A DNA stretch of 64,000 nucleotides from Saccharicrinis sp963677655 (GCA_963677655.1 OY782088.1); one strand, 5' to 3'. Shown: positions 43,069 to 51,801, counted from the stretch's first letter. A program made the numbers and translations. The notes: a model not told the origin generated them from the sequence alone.

Positions 43069-45039
43069 ATGATCGATCAGAGTACGGTAGACAGAATAGT
43101 TGAAACTTCACAAGCTCAAATTATTGATGTTGTTTCAGAGTTTGTTTCGTTAAGACGAAGAGGTATAAATTACATTGGTAACTGCCCTTTTCATAATGAA
43201 AAAACTCCATCATTTACTGTGTCTCCACATAAAGGAATATATAAATGTTTTGGATGTGGAAAAGGAGGGAATGCAGTAAACTTCCTAATGGATGTTGAAC
43301 AGATATCATTTATTGATGCCATTAAATACTTAGGGAAAAAGTTCCACATTCACGTTGAGGATATAGAACTTAGTCCGGAGCAGCAACAGGTAAAAAACGA
43401 TCGTGAGAGTATGATGGCAGTTTCTGTCTATGCTCAGAAGTTTTTTAGCGATATGCTTCATAAATCAGATGAGGGTCGCTCTGTCGGACTATCGTATTTA
43501 AGAGAACGTGGGTTTAGGGATGATATCATTAAAAAGTTTGATTTAGGTTATTCACCTGATTCAAGATCTGCATTTACTGATGAAGCATTAAAGAATAGTT
43601 TTAAAATTGAATTCCTTGAAAAAACAGGTTTAACTATAGTTAGAGATAACTATAAGGCAGACCGATTTAGAGGAAGGGTAATTTTTCCTATTCATAGTAT
43701 TTCAGGTAAACCAACTGCTTTTGGAGGAAGGGTTTTAAAAACGGATTCAAAAACAGCTAAATATCTAAACTCTCCCGAATCAGAAATATATCATAAGAGT
43801 AAAATTCTGTATGGAATTTTTCAGGCCAAACAGGAGATTACTCGTAAAGATCGATGTTTTTTAGTTGAAGGATATACAGATGTAATTTCTTTTCATCAGG
43901 CAGGGATACATAATGTTGTTGCTTCATCTGGTACAGCATTAACGGTTGATCAAATTCGTTTAATAGCTCGTTTCACACCGAATATAACTATTATATATGA
44001 TGGTGACCCAGCTGGTATAAAAGCTTCGTTACGAGGAATTGATTTGGTGCTTGAGCAGGGAATGAATGTAAAAGTTCTACTTTTACCAGAAGGTGAAGAT
44101 CCTGATTCATTTTCAAAGAATAGAAATGCAGAACAACTGCAAAAATATATTGATGAGAATGAAGGTGATTTTATCAAATTTAAAACAGGAATCTTATTAA
44201 AAGATGCACAAAATGATCCTGTTAAAAGAGCGAAGTTGTTGCAGGATATTGTAAGAACAATTTCTGTAATTCCAGAGGCTTTTATTAGGGGTGAGTATAT
44301 AAAAGAATGTAGTACCCTATTACAAGTTCGTGAACAGGTTCTTTATGATGAAATAGGAAAGCTAACCCGTAAAAAGAGAGAAGAAGGTTATAAAAGTCGA
44401 ATTGAAGCAACTACTCAAAATCCCGTGGCTTCAAGTGTTGTTCAATCTCAGTTTACAAACAGCGCTTTTTCTAATCAAAATCCCTTTGAAGTTGAAGAGC
44501 AGGAAATTGTAAGGTTTTTAATTAAATATGGCGATAAATCCCTTTTTAATAAGTGTGAAGAGGAAGAAGTATTTGATCCAAATATCACTGTTGGAGATTA
44601 TATTATCGGTCAATTAAAGGAAGATGAGTTGGAAAGTTTGAATCCAACTTATAATAAAATATTCAGGTTGTTTGAAGAAAATAAAGAAAGAGAAGGTTTT
44701 GAGGCTGCAAAGTTTTATGTTAGTTATATGGAATCTGATGTAAATCAAATTGCATCTGATCTGCTCTCTAAAGAACAATCATTAAGTAAAATACATAATC
44801 GATTTGGACAGGGAAATTGGGAAGAAGAAGAATTACTTCATACTTTAGTGCCAAAGTTGATTAATGAGTTAAAACTTAAAAAAGTAAAGAGGTTAATTGA
44901 GGAGAAGAGAACAGAGTTGAAACAAGTAGAGCAATCTAAGGATGTGGAGAAGCTTATGGAGTTGATGAAAACAATTAGTCGTTTGCAGCAATTACAAAGC
45001 TTGTTTTCAAAGGAGTTGGGTAACCGTACTATCGTGTAA
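43069..45039 (+). CDS. dnaG: DNA primase
   Basis: DnaG lays down RNA primers at the replication fork. The 656-residue protein has the CHC2 zinc ribbon in GNCPFHNEKTPSF and YKCFGCGKGGNAV (about 38-70), then the catalytic core. The TOPRIM domain shows FLVEGYTDVISFHQAGI (near 266) and IIYDGDPAGIKASLRG (near 303), with the acidic metal ligands. The C-terminal 200 residues, helical and charged, should bind the DnaB helicase. Length is normal for Bacteroidota. It is divergent from the cyd operon and is followed by an FMN-binding protein gene 20 nt downstream. Confidence 0.95.
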   Translation: MIDQSTVDRIVETSQAQIIDVVSEFVSLRRRGINYIGNCPFHNEKTPSFTVSPHKGIYKCFGCGKGGNAVNFLMDVEQISFIDAIKYLGKKFHIHVEDIELSPEQQQVKNDRESMMAVSVYAQKFFSDMLHKSDEGRSVGLSYLRERGFRDDIIKKFDLGYSPDSRSAFTDEALKNSFKIEFLEKTGLTIVRDNYKADRFRGRVIFPIHSISGKPTAFGGRVLKTDSKTAKYLNSPESEIYHKSKILYGIFQAKQEITRKDRCFLVEGYTDVISFHQAGIHNVVASSGTALTVDQIRLIARFTPNITIIYDGDPAGIKASLRGIDLVLEQGMNVKVLLLPEGEDPDSFSKNRNAEQLQKYIDENEGDFIKFKTGILLKDAQNDPVKRAKLLQDIVRTISVIPEAFIRGEYIKECSTLLQVREQVLYDEIGKLTRKKREEGYKSRIEATTQNPVASSVVQSQFTNSAFSNQNPFEVEEQEIVRFLIKYGDKSLFNKCEEEEVFDPNITVGDYIIGQLKEDELESLNPTYNKIFRLFEENKEREGFEAAKFYVSYMESDVNQIASDLLSKEQSLSKIHNRFGQGNWEEEELLHTLVPKLINELKLKKVKRLIEEKRTELKQVEQSKDVEKLMELMKTISRLQQLQSLFSKELGNRTIV

Positions 45040-45059
45040 ACAAATAAAAAATATATACA

Positions 45060-45563
45060 ATGAAAACTGTAGAACATTTAAACAATGAACGTATTGAAAA
45101 GATAATAAGGAAATGTGATGTATGTTTTGTTGGTGTTGTGGATGGTGATTTACCTTATGTATTACCTATGAATTTCGGTTTTAAAGACAATGTTATTTAT
45201 TTACACTCAGCTCCCGAAGGTAGGGTTGTTGATATTTTAAATAAAAACAATAATATCTGTGTTACATTTAGTGCTGATCATGAATTAGCTTTTCAGCATC
45301 CTGAAGTAGCCTGTAGTTACCGAATGAAATCAAAAAGTGTAGTTGCTTGGGGAAAAGTTGTTTTCCAGGAAGATATGGCGAAAAAGGAAGAAGCTTTAAA
45401 TATTATCATGGAACAATACTCAGATAAAAAGTTTACTTATTCAGAACCGGCTATTAGAAATGTTAAGATATGGGAGGTTCCAATTGATAATGTTACTTGT
45501 AAAGAATTTGGTGCCCCACATGAGAAATATAAAGGAGATGATAGTGTAAAAAGATCCTTTTAA
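45060..45563 (+). CDS. Pyridoxamine 5'-phosphate oxidase-like flavoprotein (NimA type)
   Basis: The 167-residue protein has the split-barrel FMN-binding fold. Its recognisable parts are CDVCFVGVVDGDLPYVLPM near the N-terminus, YLHSAPEGRVVDILNKN (about 47-63) and the later SVVAWGKVVF strand. Close relatives are annotated as pyridoxamine-phosphate-oxidase-related or nitroimidazole-resistance-like proteins. The substrate cannot be told from sequence; a general flavin reductase role is as likely as either. It starts 20 nt after dnaG and is followed by a short inverted-repeat element. Confidence 0.78.
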   Translation: MKTVEHLNNERIEKIIRKCDVCFVGVVDGDLPYVLPMNFGFKDNVIYLHSAPEGRVVDILNKNNNICVTFSADHELAFQHPEVACSYRMKSKSVVAWGKVVFQEDMAKKEEALNIIMEQYSDKKFTYSEPAIRNVKIWEVPIDNVTCKEFGAPHEKYKGDDSVKRSF

Positions 45564-45580
45564 TAAATATATTTTCACAT

Positions 45581-45823
45581 CTGTCCTAAATATAAATATT
45601 TCTACTCTTAAGTAGGTTCTAAAATGGCCCCAGCCGGTGAACTAAATAACCGTAGTTTTTGAGAGAAGTGGGTGCAGCCTTGCCTTTTTTGGCTTCTGTT
45701 TTTTGTGGTAAGACAATTGTTGCGAAGCGAAAATCATGAACACAATAGAGAAACAGACCTTGTGAACTGAAAAATGAAGTCTGGTCTGGGCGAAGCACCA
45801 GTTTACAGAAATATTTAGGACAG
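45581..45823. mobile_element. 243-bp MITE-like element with 13-bp terminal inverted repeats
   Basis: CTGTCCTAAATAT at 45581-45593 is matched perfectly by ATATTTAGGACAG at 45811-45823. The interior is clearly less AT-rich than the surrounding intergenic DNA and encodes no transposase. A 96-codon minus-strand frame overlaps it, but its product has no protein-like features. No target duplication is visible beside the ends. I infer a non-autonomous element or remnant, perhaps moved by a transposase elsewhere in the genome. Confidence 0.6.
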
Positions 45824-45933
45824 CTCTGATATATTTTATAACAAATATATACTTTGATGTTCTTGCAGATACTTATTCTTAGGAAGATGATTAGTAATGG
45901 TACAAACATCTAATTATTGATAATAAGATTATT

Positions 45934-45976
45934 GTAAATCAATCTTATATCTATTATCTAAAATCTAACGATCTAT
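45934..45976 (-). repeat. AT-rich dispersed motif copy
   Basis: Read on the minus strand this 43-nt segment (ATAGATCGTTAGATTTTAG...) matches about 35 of 43 positions of 34360-34402. It lies just before the SpmA-SpmB fusion gene. Confidence 0.5.
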
Positions 45977-45982
45977 AACTAT

Positions 45983-47221
45983 ATGGTTCTTAATTATATC
46001 TGGATAGCGTTTTTTATTATTTCATTTGTAGTTGCACTGGTTCGTTTAATCTTTTTTGGAGATATGGAAATATTTCCAGATTTGATGCAATCTACTTTTA
46101 GCAATGCAAAAACCGGTTTTGAAATTTCATTAGGTCTTACAGGAGTTCTTTCATTATGGTTAGGATTTATGAAAATTGGTGAACAGGGTGGTGTTGTAAG
46201 AATGCTCTCCAGGTTGATAGGGCCTTTGTTTAATCGATTATTTCCGGAAGTACCAAAAAATCATCCTGTATTTGGTACAATCATGATGAACCTATCTGCA
46301 AATATGCTTGGCTTGGATAATGCTGCTACACCCATGGGATTAAAGGCCATGGGACAACTACAGGAGCAAAATAAATCTGAAGATACAGCCAGTAATGCTC
46401 AAATCATGTTTTTGGTATTAAATACTTCAGGTTTAACAATTATTCCGGTAAGTATAATGGTTTATAGGGCTCAATTTGGAGCTGCAAATCCTGCAGATAT
46501 TTTTATACCCATTTTGTTAGCTACTTTCTTTTCAACTTTAGCCGGAATTTTATCTGTTGCTTTTGTACAGAAAATTAAACTTTGGGATAAGGTAATTTTA
46601 TCTTATTTAGGTGGATTGACAGCTTTTATTATAGGTTTAATATATTGGTTTTCTACTTTACCTAAAGAACAGATTAAAAGCATTTCTTTGGTAGGATCAA
46701 ATGTTATACTTTTTTCAATAATTATAGTGTTTTTATCTGCTGCTATTAGAAAAAGGGTTAATGTTTATGAAGCGTTTATAGAGGGTGCAAAAGAAGGGTT
46801 TCAGATTGCTATAAAGATTATTCCATATCTAGTTGCCATTCTTGTGGCTATAGGATTGTTTAGAACATCTGGAGCTATGGATTTTATTGTGGATGGGATT
46901 AAAGCTCTGTGTATTTTTATTGGTGTGGATTCGAGATTTGTTGATGCGCTTCCTACTGCATTAATGAAGCCCTTAAGTGGGAGTGGAGCCAGGGGTATGA
47001 TGCTTGAACTTTTTGATAATCCTAACTTTGGAGTTGATTCTTTTGCTGCAAAAATTGCGTCAACAGTTCAGGGGGCCACTGATACTACTTTTTATATCAT
47101 TGCAGTATATTTTGGATCAGTAGGCATTAAGAAAACGCGTCATGCAATAGGTTGCGGATTGATTGCTGATCTGGCCGGTATTATAGCTTCTATTTCTATT
47201 GGCTATTTGTTTTTTGGTTAA
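45983..47221 (+). CDS. SpmA-SpmB fusion, nucleoside-recognition (Gate) membrane protein
   Basis: The 412-residue membrane protein joins two Gate-type domains. The N-terminal half (about 1-200) has GLTGVLSLWLGFMKIGEQGG and MMNLSANMLGLDNAATPMGL, typical of spore maturation protein SpmA. The C-terminal half (about 265-412) has IPYLVAILVAIGLFRTSGAM and STVQGATDTTFYIIAVYFGS, typical of SpmB. The fused form is found in non-sporulating Bacteroidota and its substrate is unknown. The sporulation name is historical. It begins 6 nt after a copy of the dispersed AT-rich motif and is followed after 44 nt by an exported protein gene. Confidence 0.88.
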   Translation: MVLNYIWIAFFIISFVVALVRLIFFGDMEIFPDLMQSTFSNAKTGFEISLGLTGVLSLWLGFMKIGEQGGVVRMLSRLIGPLFNRLFPEVPKNHPVFGTIMMNLSANMLGLDNAATPMGLKAMGQLQEQNKSEDTASNAQIMFLVLNTSGLTIIPVSIMVYRAQFGAANPADIFIPILLATFFSTLAGILSVAFVQKIKLWDKVILSYLGGLTAFIIGLIYWFSTLPKEQIKSISLVGSNVILFSIIIVFLSAAIRKRVNVYEAFIEGAKEGFQIAIKIIPYLVAILVAIGLFRTSGAMDFIVDGIKALCIFIGVDSRFVDALPTALMKPLSGSGARGMMLELFDNPNFGVDSFAAKIASTVQGATDTTFYIIAVYFGSVGIKKTRHAIGCGLIADLAGIIASISIGYLFFG

Positions 47222-47265
47222 TTTATTCTTGTTTTTGCAAGTCATAACATGTAGGATCTTAGATT

Positions 47266-48246
47266 ATGAAAAAATTAATATTACTCTTATTGGCATTCAT
47301 CATAGGTAATAATTCATTTTCGCAAAAAGATATTGATAGCGATAATCTGAAATTCTCATCTTTTGCAGCTGGAATTGACTATACTACTGATAATAGTTTA
47401 AATGGAACTACAAGCATATATAGTACTCAGCCTGTTAGTTCTTTGTTTGTGAGCTATTATCATAAAACAGGAATTAATCTGTCGTTGTATTTTTCAAATA
47501 TTGAAAATTCCGATGAAAGTAATACTCAGGCTACACAAGAATATGCATTATCGTTAGGTTACGATCTGGATATAAATAACTGGTTAAGTACTTCAGCTAA
47601 TTATAGTCATTATGAATTCAGTGAAAATTCGCATGCTCTACGCTCAAATTATAGTGATCTGTTTAATGTAAATGCATTTAGTCAAGTCAATTGGTGGAAT
47701 TCTAATCTTGATATAGGAATATATCTTGGACAGGCTCAGGATTTGTATTGTTCATTTCAAACTGGTGCAGATATTAACTTTGATAATGTTTTAATCAAGA
47801 ATAATTCCTTATCCATCCAGCCTTCATTTGTAATATATGCCAGTAGTATTGATTACTATAATGAAGATGCTTTTAAAAACTATTATTTTTTATACGAGTA
47901 TTCGCAGAATAATCCCGATCAAACTATTAGTGAATTATTATCCATTATTGAGGATCCTCAAAGTACTCAGGATAGAATAATTAGCAGAATAGTAGGAAGA
48001 AGACCATATTATTATAGAAAAATAAAACAGCTTGACGCAGATATAGTAATATCAGACTTGTTTAAAAAACAAAGTGCATTCAATATCAGTAGTATGGGAT
48101 TCTCATTGCCAGTTTATTATCAATGGGGTAATTTCATGTTGAATGTAGGCTACTCCTTATATAAACCTATGAACCAACCTTCTTATGTTGAAGAAGACTG
48201 GACCGGCTTTACTAATGTTGGAGTTACTTATTTTTTAATCTGGTAA
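47266..48246 (+). CDS. Exported protein, probable outer-membrane beta-barrel
   Basis: The 326-residue protein has a signal peptide (MKKLILLLLAFIIGNNSFSQ) and then alternating hydrophobic and polar residues with many Tyr and Asn. Segments such as VSSLFVSYYHKTGINLSLYF and FMLNVGYSLYKPMNQPSYV resemble membrane strands, and it ends with a strand terminating in Trp (VTYFLIW), as barrels often do. I recognise no specific family. It lies 44 nt after the SpmA-SpmB fusion on the same strand and may be co-transcribed with it. Confidence 0.65.
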   Translation: MKKLILLLLAFIIGNNSFSQKDIDSDNLKFSSFAAGIDYTTDNSLNGTTSIYSTQPVSSLFVSYYHKTGINLSLYFSNIENSDESNTQATQEYALSLGYDLDINNWLSTSANYSHYEFSENSHALRSNYSDLFNVNAFSQVNWWNSNLDIGIYLGQAQDLYCSFQTGADINFDNVLIKNNSLSIQPSFVIYASSIDYYNEDAFKNYYFLYEYSQNNPDQTISELLSIIEDPQSTQDRIISRIVGRRPYYYRKIKQLDADIVISDLFKKQSAFNISSMGFSLPVYYQWGNFMLNVGYSLYKPMNQPSYVEEDWTGFTNVGVTYFLIW

Positions 48247-48310
48247 TATTACAAAGGCAAAAGGTATAAAAGAGAAGGGTTTAAGGGGGATTTATTGTAC
48301 AATAAAAGTA

Positions 48311-48344
48311 CTTTAGTTGAAAGTAATATATCTTTATACTAAAG
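48311..48344. repeat. Inverted repeat after the barrel gene
   Basis: CTTTAGTTGAAAG and CTTTATACTAAAG can form an imperfect hairpin about 65 nt after the barrel gene's stop. No strong T-run follows; perhaps a weak terminator. The rest of the 48247-48485 spacer shows nothing clear. Confidence 0.4.
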
Positions 48345-48485
48345 CACAATTTTCATAGAGAAATTGATTCTGTATTTCACATATTCTGAAAACTAACAAA
48401 GATTTTGGATAGGTAATGTTATAAGCTGTTAATTACCCTTTAAGCTTGTTGCTATTCTACCTTGTCATCCTTTAAGCGTTCGTTG

Positions 48486-49202
48486 TTAATTACAGAATTC
48501 CATCAAATACATATCAACATTTTCGTCTCCCAATTCTGCTGCTTTTGATAAGTCAGCGCAACCTGCATTATCATTGTTTAAGTTAAAATGTGATATAGCT
48601 CTGTTAAAATAAAAATCAGCAATTTCGTTGTTAAGTGTAATTGCCTCGGTGTAATCCAATATCGCATCTTCATAATTTCCTAACTGAAACCAGGCATTAG
48701 CTCTATCGTAATATGCAAATTCGTAATCAGGATATAATTCAATGCCTTTGTTAAACGCCCTAATTGCCTCTTTGTACAAACCTAACTCATACAGAGCATT
48801 ACCTTTATCTAAAAAAGCATCGTAATACTGAGAATCCATTTCTATTAATTGATCAAATATTACAATGGCCTGGTTATATTCCATTAATTCAAAATGAGCA
48901 TTAGCCATATTATAATATGCATCCTTATAATAGGAGTCGTTTTTAATACAGAGTTTATAATTACTAATTGCTTTTGAAAAATCTCCAAAATCAAACCAAC
49001 TGTTGCCTAAATAGAAATATAAATCAGGATTTGTATTATCCAGCTTTACGGCTTCAGAAAATTTATGTATAGCTTTTTGATATTCACCATTTTCTGTGTA
49101 CTTATTTCCTTGTTTTATAAGTTGGTTAATGTTAGTTTGGGCAAAAGAATTTAATGAGAAACAAAGCCCAAGGATAAGTATGTATAATCTAATTGTTTGC
49201 AT
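48486..49202 (-). CDS. Exported TPR-repeat protein
   Basis: The 238-residue protein has a signal peptide (to about SFAQ, residue 22), followed by about six consecutive 34-residue tetratricopeptide repeats. Examples are AIHKFSEAVKLDNTNPDLYF and AIRAFNKGIELYPDYEFAYY. The last repeat ends in a short tail with NAGCADLSKAAELGD. TPR arrays mediate protein-protein contacts in the periplasm; no partner is evident. It follows the basic exported protein gene by 17 nt on the same strand, so the two may form an operon. Confidence 0.85.
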   Translation of the reverse strand: MQTIRLYILILGLCFSLNSFAQTNINQLIKQGNKYTENGEYQKAIHKFSEAVKLDNTNPDLYFYLGNSWFDFGDFSKAISNYKLCIKNDSYYKDAYYNMANAHFELMEYNQAIVIFDQLIEMDSQYYDAFLDKGNALYELGLYKEAIRAFNKGIELYPDYEFAYYDRANAWFQLGNYEDAILDYTEAITLNNEIADFYFNRAISHFNLNNDNAGCADLSKAAELGDENVDMYLMEFCN

Positions 49203-49219
49203 AATATTTACTTTGGACT

Positions 49220-49597
49220 TTATCGTAACCTATTTCTTAATTGTTGTTTTTGTCTTTGCAACCTTTTTTTCTGAATAGCTTGCCTTTTTCTTAAAATAGC
49301 TGCATTCTGCTTTTTCATTTCACTACTTTTCTTCAAGTGCGATTTTTTGAGTTGAGTATTATAATAAGAAATCATGTTTCGTTTATTCATCCTAACTTTC
49401 TTATTCATCTGTAAAAAACGTAGATCTCTTCTTTGATGATTGTTATCTCTGATTACAGACATTTGAGAACGACTACTTGACCTAATTTCTAATTTTTGAG
49501 TTTTGCTTTTTTGTGGATTAGAGTCGCTTTCCTGTCCATTAATATTAAACAAGCAGCAAATCAATAATGCTATAATTAAGTAATATAATTTCATCAT
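49220..49597 (-). CDS. Small, strongly basic exported protein
   Basis: The 125-residue product starts with a signal peptide (MMKLYYLIIALLICCLFNIN). The remainder is almost wholly polar and very rich in Lys, Arg and Gln, for example RKRQAIQKKRLQRQKQQLRN near the end, and is likely helical or disordered. I do not recognise a family. A role in binding nucleic acid, anionic polysaccharide or the TPR protein encoded 17 nt downstream is possible, but there is no direct evidence. Confidence 0.6.
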   Translation of the reverse strand: MMKLYYLIIALLICCLFNINGQESDSNPQKSKTQKLEIRSSSRSQMSVIRDNNHQRRDLRFLQMNKKVRMNKRNMISYYNTQLKKSHLKKSSEMKKQNAAILRKRQAIQKKRLQRQKQQLRNRLR

Positions 49598-49885
49598 ATA
49601 AATCTTTAAGAATAATACTAAGTCTCAATTTGAGATGTCTATTTTCTTTGATAGTAAAAATAACAAAAGGTTTAATTGCTTTTAATTTTTTTCAGCTTAC
49701 AAAATATTTATTTCCTAGAAATTTGCTAGTATTTATTGCTTTATGGAATAATTAGGGAAAATAATTTCATTAAAAATGAAAAATATTATTAAAAACATGT
49801 TAAAAAATATAAAATTATACTATATTAGCAGTCGGAAATAAACCCTTTTCCCTTAAATCAGATAAAAAAAATCCAAAAGAAAATG
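49598..49885. other. Divergent spacer with a possible short transcript
   Basis: This AT-rich spacer lies between a minus-strand and a plus-strand gene. It holds a plus-strand 21-codon frame (MKNIIKNMLKNIKLYYISSR, then Lys) of uncertain reality, and leads into a plus-strand terminator that ends 66 nt before the methyltransferase gene. A small RNA or leader transcript is therefore possible. Confidence 0.3.
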
Positions 49886-49919
49886 AAAGACTTGTTGCCC
49901 GCAAGTCTTTTTTTCTTTT
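49886..49919 (+). terminator. Plus-strand terminator upstream of the methyltransferase gene
   Basis: AAAGACTTG and CAAGTCTTT form a 9-bp stem around TTGCCCG, followed by TTTTC-TTTTA. No plus-strand gene ends before it, since the upstream gene points away, so it must end either a small RNA or a leader. Confidence 0.7.
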
Positions 49920-49984
49920 ATATCCTTTTTAAACAATCGTAATTGTTTTCTGTTGATTTATAGTGTTACCACAGATTTTATTTT

Positions 49985-50581
49985 ATGAAAGAGTTTTGGA
50001 ATGATAGGTTTTCCTCTGATAATTACGTATATGGAGAGGATCCAAATCAAATATTAAAAGCATTTATTGATAGGAATGAACCAGGTACTATACTTTTCCC
50101 TGGAGAGGGAGAGGGTAGAAACGCTGTTTACGCAGCACAACAAGGTTGGGATGCAAAAGCTATTGATCAAAGTGATGTAGGAATGCAAAAAGCTATGAAT
50201 TTAGCATCAAAATGTAATGTGGATATAGATTATTCAATTGGTGATATATTAACATTTGATTACAAATTAGAATCATTTGATGCTATAGCATTAGTGTTTT
50301 TTCATTTGCCAAATATGTTGAGAGAAACTATCCATCAACATCTGATTTCGTTATTAAAACCAGGCGGAAGAATTTTAGTAGTAGGATTTACTGAAGAGCA
50401 ACTTGATTATTCTAGTGGAGGTCCCAAGAATATTGAGATGCTTTATTCTGAGGATATTTTAAAAGAAGATTTTAAAACTTTAGATGTGATAGATTGTGCT
50501 AAAAAGATTGTTGAATTGAATGAAGGGCCAGGTCACAGAGGAAAAGGATCAGTTATTAGATTTGAAGCTTTAAAAAGTTAA
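49985..50581 (+). CDS. Class I SAM-dependent methyltransferase
   Basis: The 198-residue protein begins MKEFWNDRFSSDNYVYGEDP, an N-terminus common in the TehB/thiopurine-methyltransferase-like group. The SAM-binding motif I is ILFPGEGEGRNAVYAAQQGW (about 36-55), with the acidic residue of motif II in AKAIDQSDVG and motif III in FDAIALVFFHLP. LKPGGRILVVGF (near 124) is the usual post-motif. The substrate is unknown; small-molecule or metalloid methylation is typical of the group. A terminator stands 66 nt upstream and another directly after the stop codon, so the gene is a separate unit. Confidence 0.85.
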   Translation: MKEFWNDRFSSDNYVYGEDPNQILKAFIDRNEPGTILFPGEGEGRNAVYAAQQGWDAKAIDQSDVGMQKAMNLASKCNVDIDYSIGDILTFDYKLESFDAIALVFFHLPNMLRETIHQHLISLLKPGGRILVVGFTEEQLDYSSGGPKNIEMLYSEDILKEDFKTLDVIDCAKKIVELNEGPGHRGKGSVIRFEALKS

Positions 50582-50589
50582 AAAATAAA

Positions 50590-50618
50590 AAAGACCCACA
50601 TTGAATTTTGTGGGTCTT
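50590..50618. terminator. Bidirectional terminator after the methyltransferase gene
   Basis: AAGACCCACA and TGTGGGTCTT form a 10-bp stem, flanked by A-rich and T-rich tracts. It lies between two convergent genes and can serve both. Confidence 0.85.
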
Positions 50619-50645
50619 CTATTATATTTTTTAATTGACAGAGAA

Positions 50646-51254
50646 TTAAAATGCTTTTTTAACCAGATATTTTGCAAGCTCTTTCCCGCATTTTGCATAT
50701 GCTTCCTGAATTCTAACTCCGGTGTCATAGTCAAATCCGCCAAAAGAGTTTCCTGGATTTTTAATTGATTTTAGTTCAAATAGAACATTTGTTGGATTTG
50801 CTGTTTCAACTAATTGTAACAGTACGTTGATCATTGCAGGTCTTCTGGTGATATGAATATTAAAACCAGGTTCAATAAATGTTGTTTTTAAAACAAATGT
50901 ATATTTTGAATCCTTATTTTCATCACTTACAGAAAGACCTTCTTCTTCTAAGTATTTATTAAAAAGTTTTTCAAAACTTACTTTATATCTTGCATCTCTG
51001 TCTCCTATCCATGATTCTTTCCATTGGTCACCTCTTCCAGGTTCTTTCGCGTTATAATCATTAACTTTTTTGTTTATGTAGTCATCTTCAGAATCAAATT
51101 TTCCTACAGAAACATCACTGTAGTCATATGAAATATTAAATGATTTTTCAGACTTAACAGCATCAAGTGAACCTGATTCTAAAGTGATTTTTTGAGCTTG
51201 TGCAATACTGCAACTCATTAGGATAAAGGAAAGGTAAATAAAAATTTTTTTCAT
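50646..51254 (-). CDS. Exported protein of unknown function
   Basis: I start at the ATG at 51254, where a signal peptide begins (MKKIFIYLSFILMSCSIAQA), giving 202 residues; the frame is open 16 codons further upstream without a signal. The mature protein contains NISYDYSDVSVGKFDSEDDY and a region of mixed strands and helices (YTFVLKTTFIEPGFNIHITR). Related Bacteroidota proteins are annotated only as hypothetical. No catalytic motif was recognised. It is a single-gene unit, sharing a bidirectional terminator with the methyltransferase gene. Confidence 0.65.
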   Translation of the reverse strand: MKKIFIYLSFILMSCSIAQAQKITLESGSLDAVKSEKSFNISYDYSDVSVGKFDSEDDYINKKVNDYNAKEPGRGDQWKESWIGDRDARYKVSFEKLFNKYLEEEGLSVSDENKDSKYTFVLKTTFIEPGFNIHITRRPAMINVLLQLVETANPTNVLFELKSIKNPGNSFGGFDYDTGVRIQEAYAKCGKELAKYLVKKAF

Positions 51255-51535
51255 AGTAAAAACTGTTTTATTGTTTAAAAATTGATGCACATATATAAAC
51301 AAATTTTCTTAGTTATTTATTATTAATTTATGAATATGATAAAAATCTTAATGAATAAGGGGCTTAAAATAATATGAGAGTGTTAAATTTGAAGCTTTTA
51401 TAGATGTTTAAAGAGTTTTTAAACAATAGTTCTGGAAAATTTTATAATTATCAGAATTTATAAGATTTGCAAAGCGTTGAGAGAAACTCATAAAACATTG
51501 ATTATGTAATCAGTATAAACAAGTCTATAATCTAT
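51255..51535. other. Gene-free spacer upstream of the exported protein
   Basis: About 280 nt of AT-rich DNA. It should hold the promoter of the minus-strand gene. I could not identify an ORF, RNA gene or clear promoter in it. Confidence 0.4.
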
Positions 51536-51801
51536 TAACCTGAGTTCGATTAAAATTTTAGAATTCATATTGTCATAATAAGCTGATATACAAGGCAAAT
51601 TTTACAGGGCTAGCGAGCTAGCTCGAAAAATTTAACGCAGTAGATTAGTTTTTTATGGCAAAGCTTAAATATTACACTTATAAACAGCGATCTTCTTCCT
51701 GGAAATTATTCAAAATAGCCCGCTATTCTTTCGTAATTTTCAGTTGAACCTCACTATTTATAAGCGTTCTGAATCCAAAATTTTATGACGAAATCAGGTT
51801 A
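51536..51801. mobile_element. 266-bp element with long imperfect terminal inverted repeats
   Basis: TAACCTGAGTTCGATTAAAA (from 51536) recurs inverted at the right end as the complement of 51770-51801, matching about 25 of 32 positions. Inside lie an imperfect 17-bp inverted repeat (AAATTATTCAAAATAGC with GCTATTCTTTCGTAATTT), centred near 51709, and a 12-bp perfect palindrome, CGAGCTAGCTCG. There is no ORF. It is probably a MITE-like element or a decayed insertion sequence end pair. Confidence 0.5.

Noticed and set aside
45619..45909. A 96-codon minus-strand frame
   Set aside because: It lies mostly within the 243-bp inverted-repeat element, crosses its right end, and its translation has no recognisable protein features. 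I treat it as chance.
49885..49944. A 19-codon frame across the terminator before the methyltransferase gene
   Set aside because: Its start lies in the terminator stem and the T-run creates the Phe codons; not a credible leader peptide.
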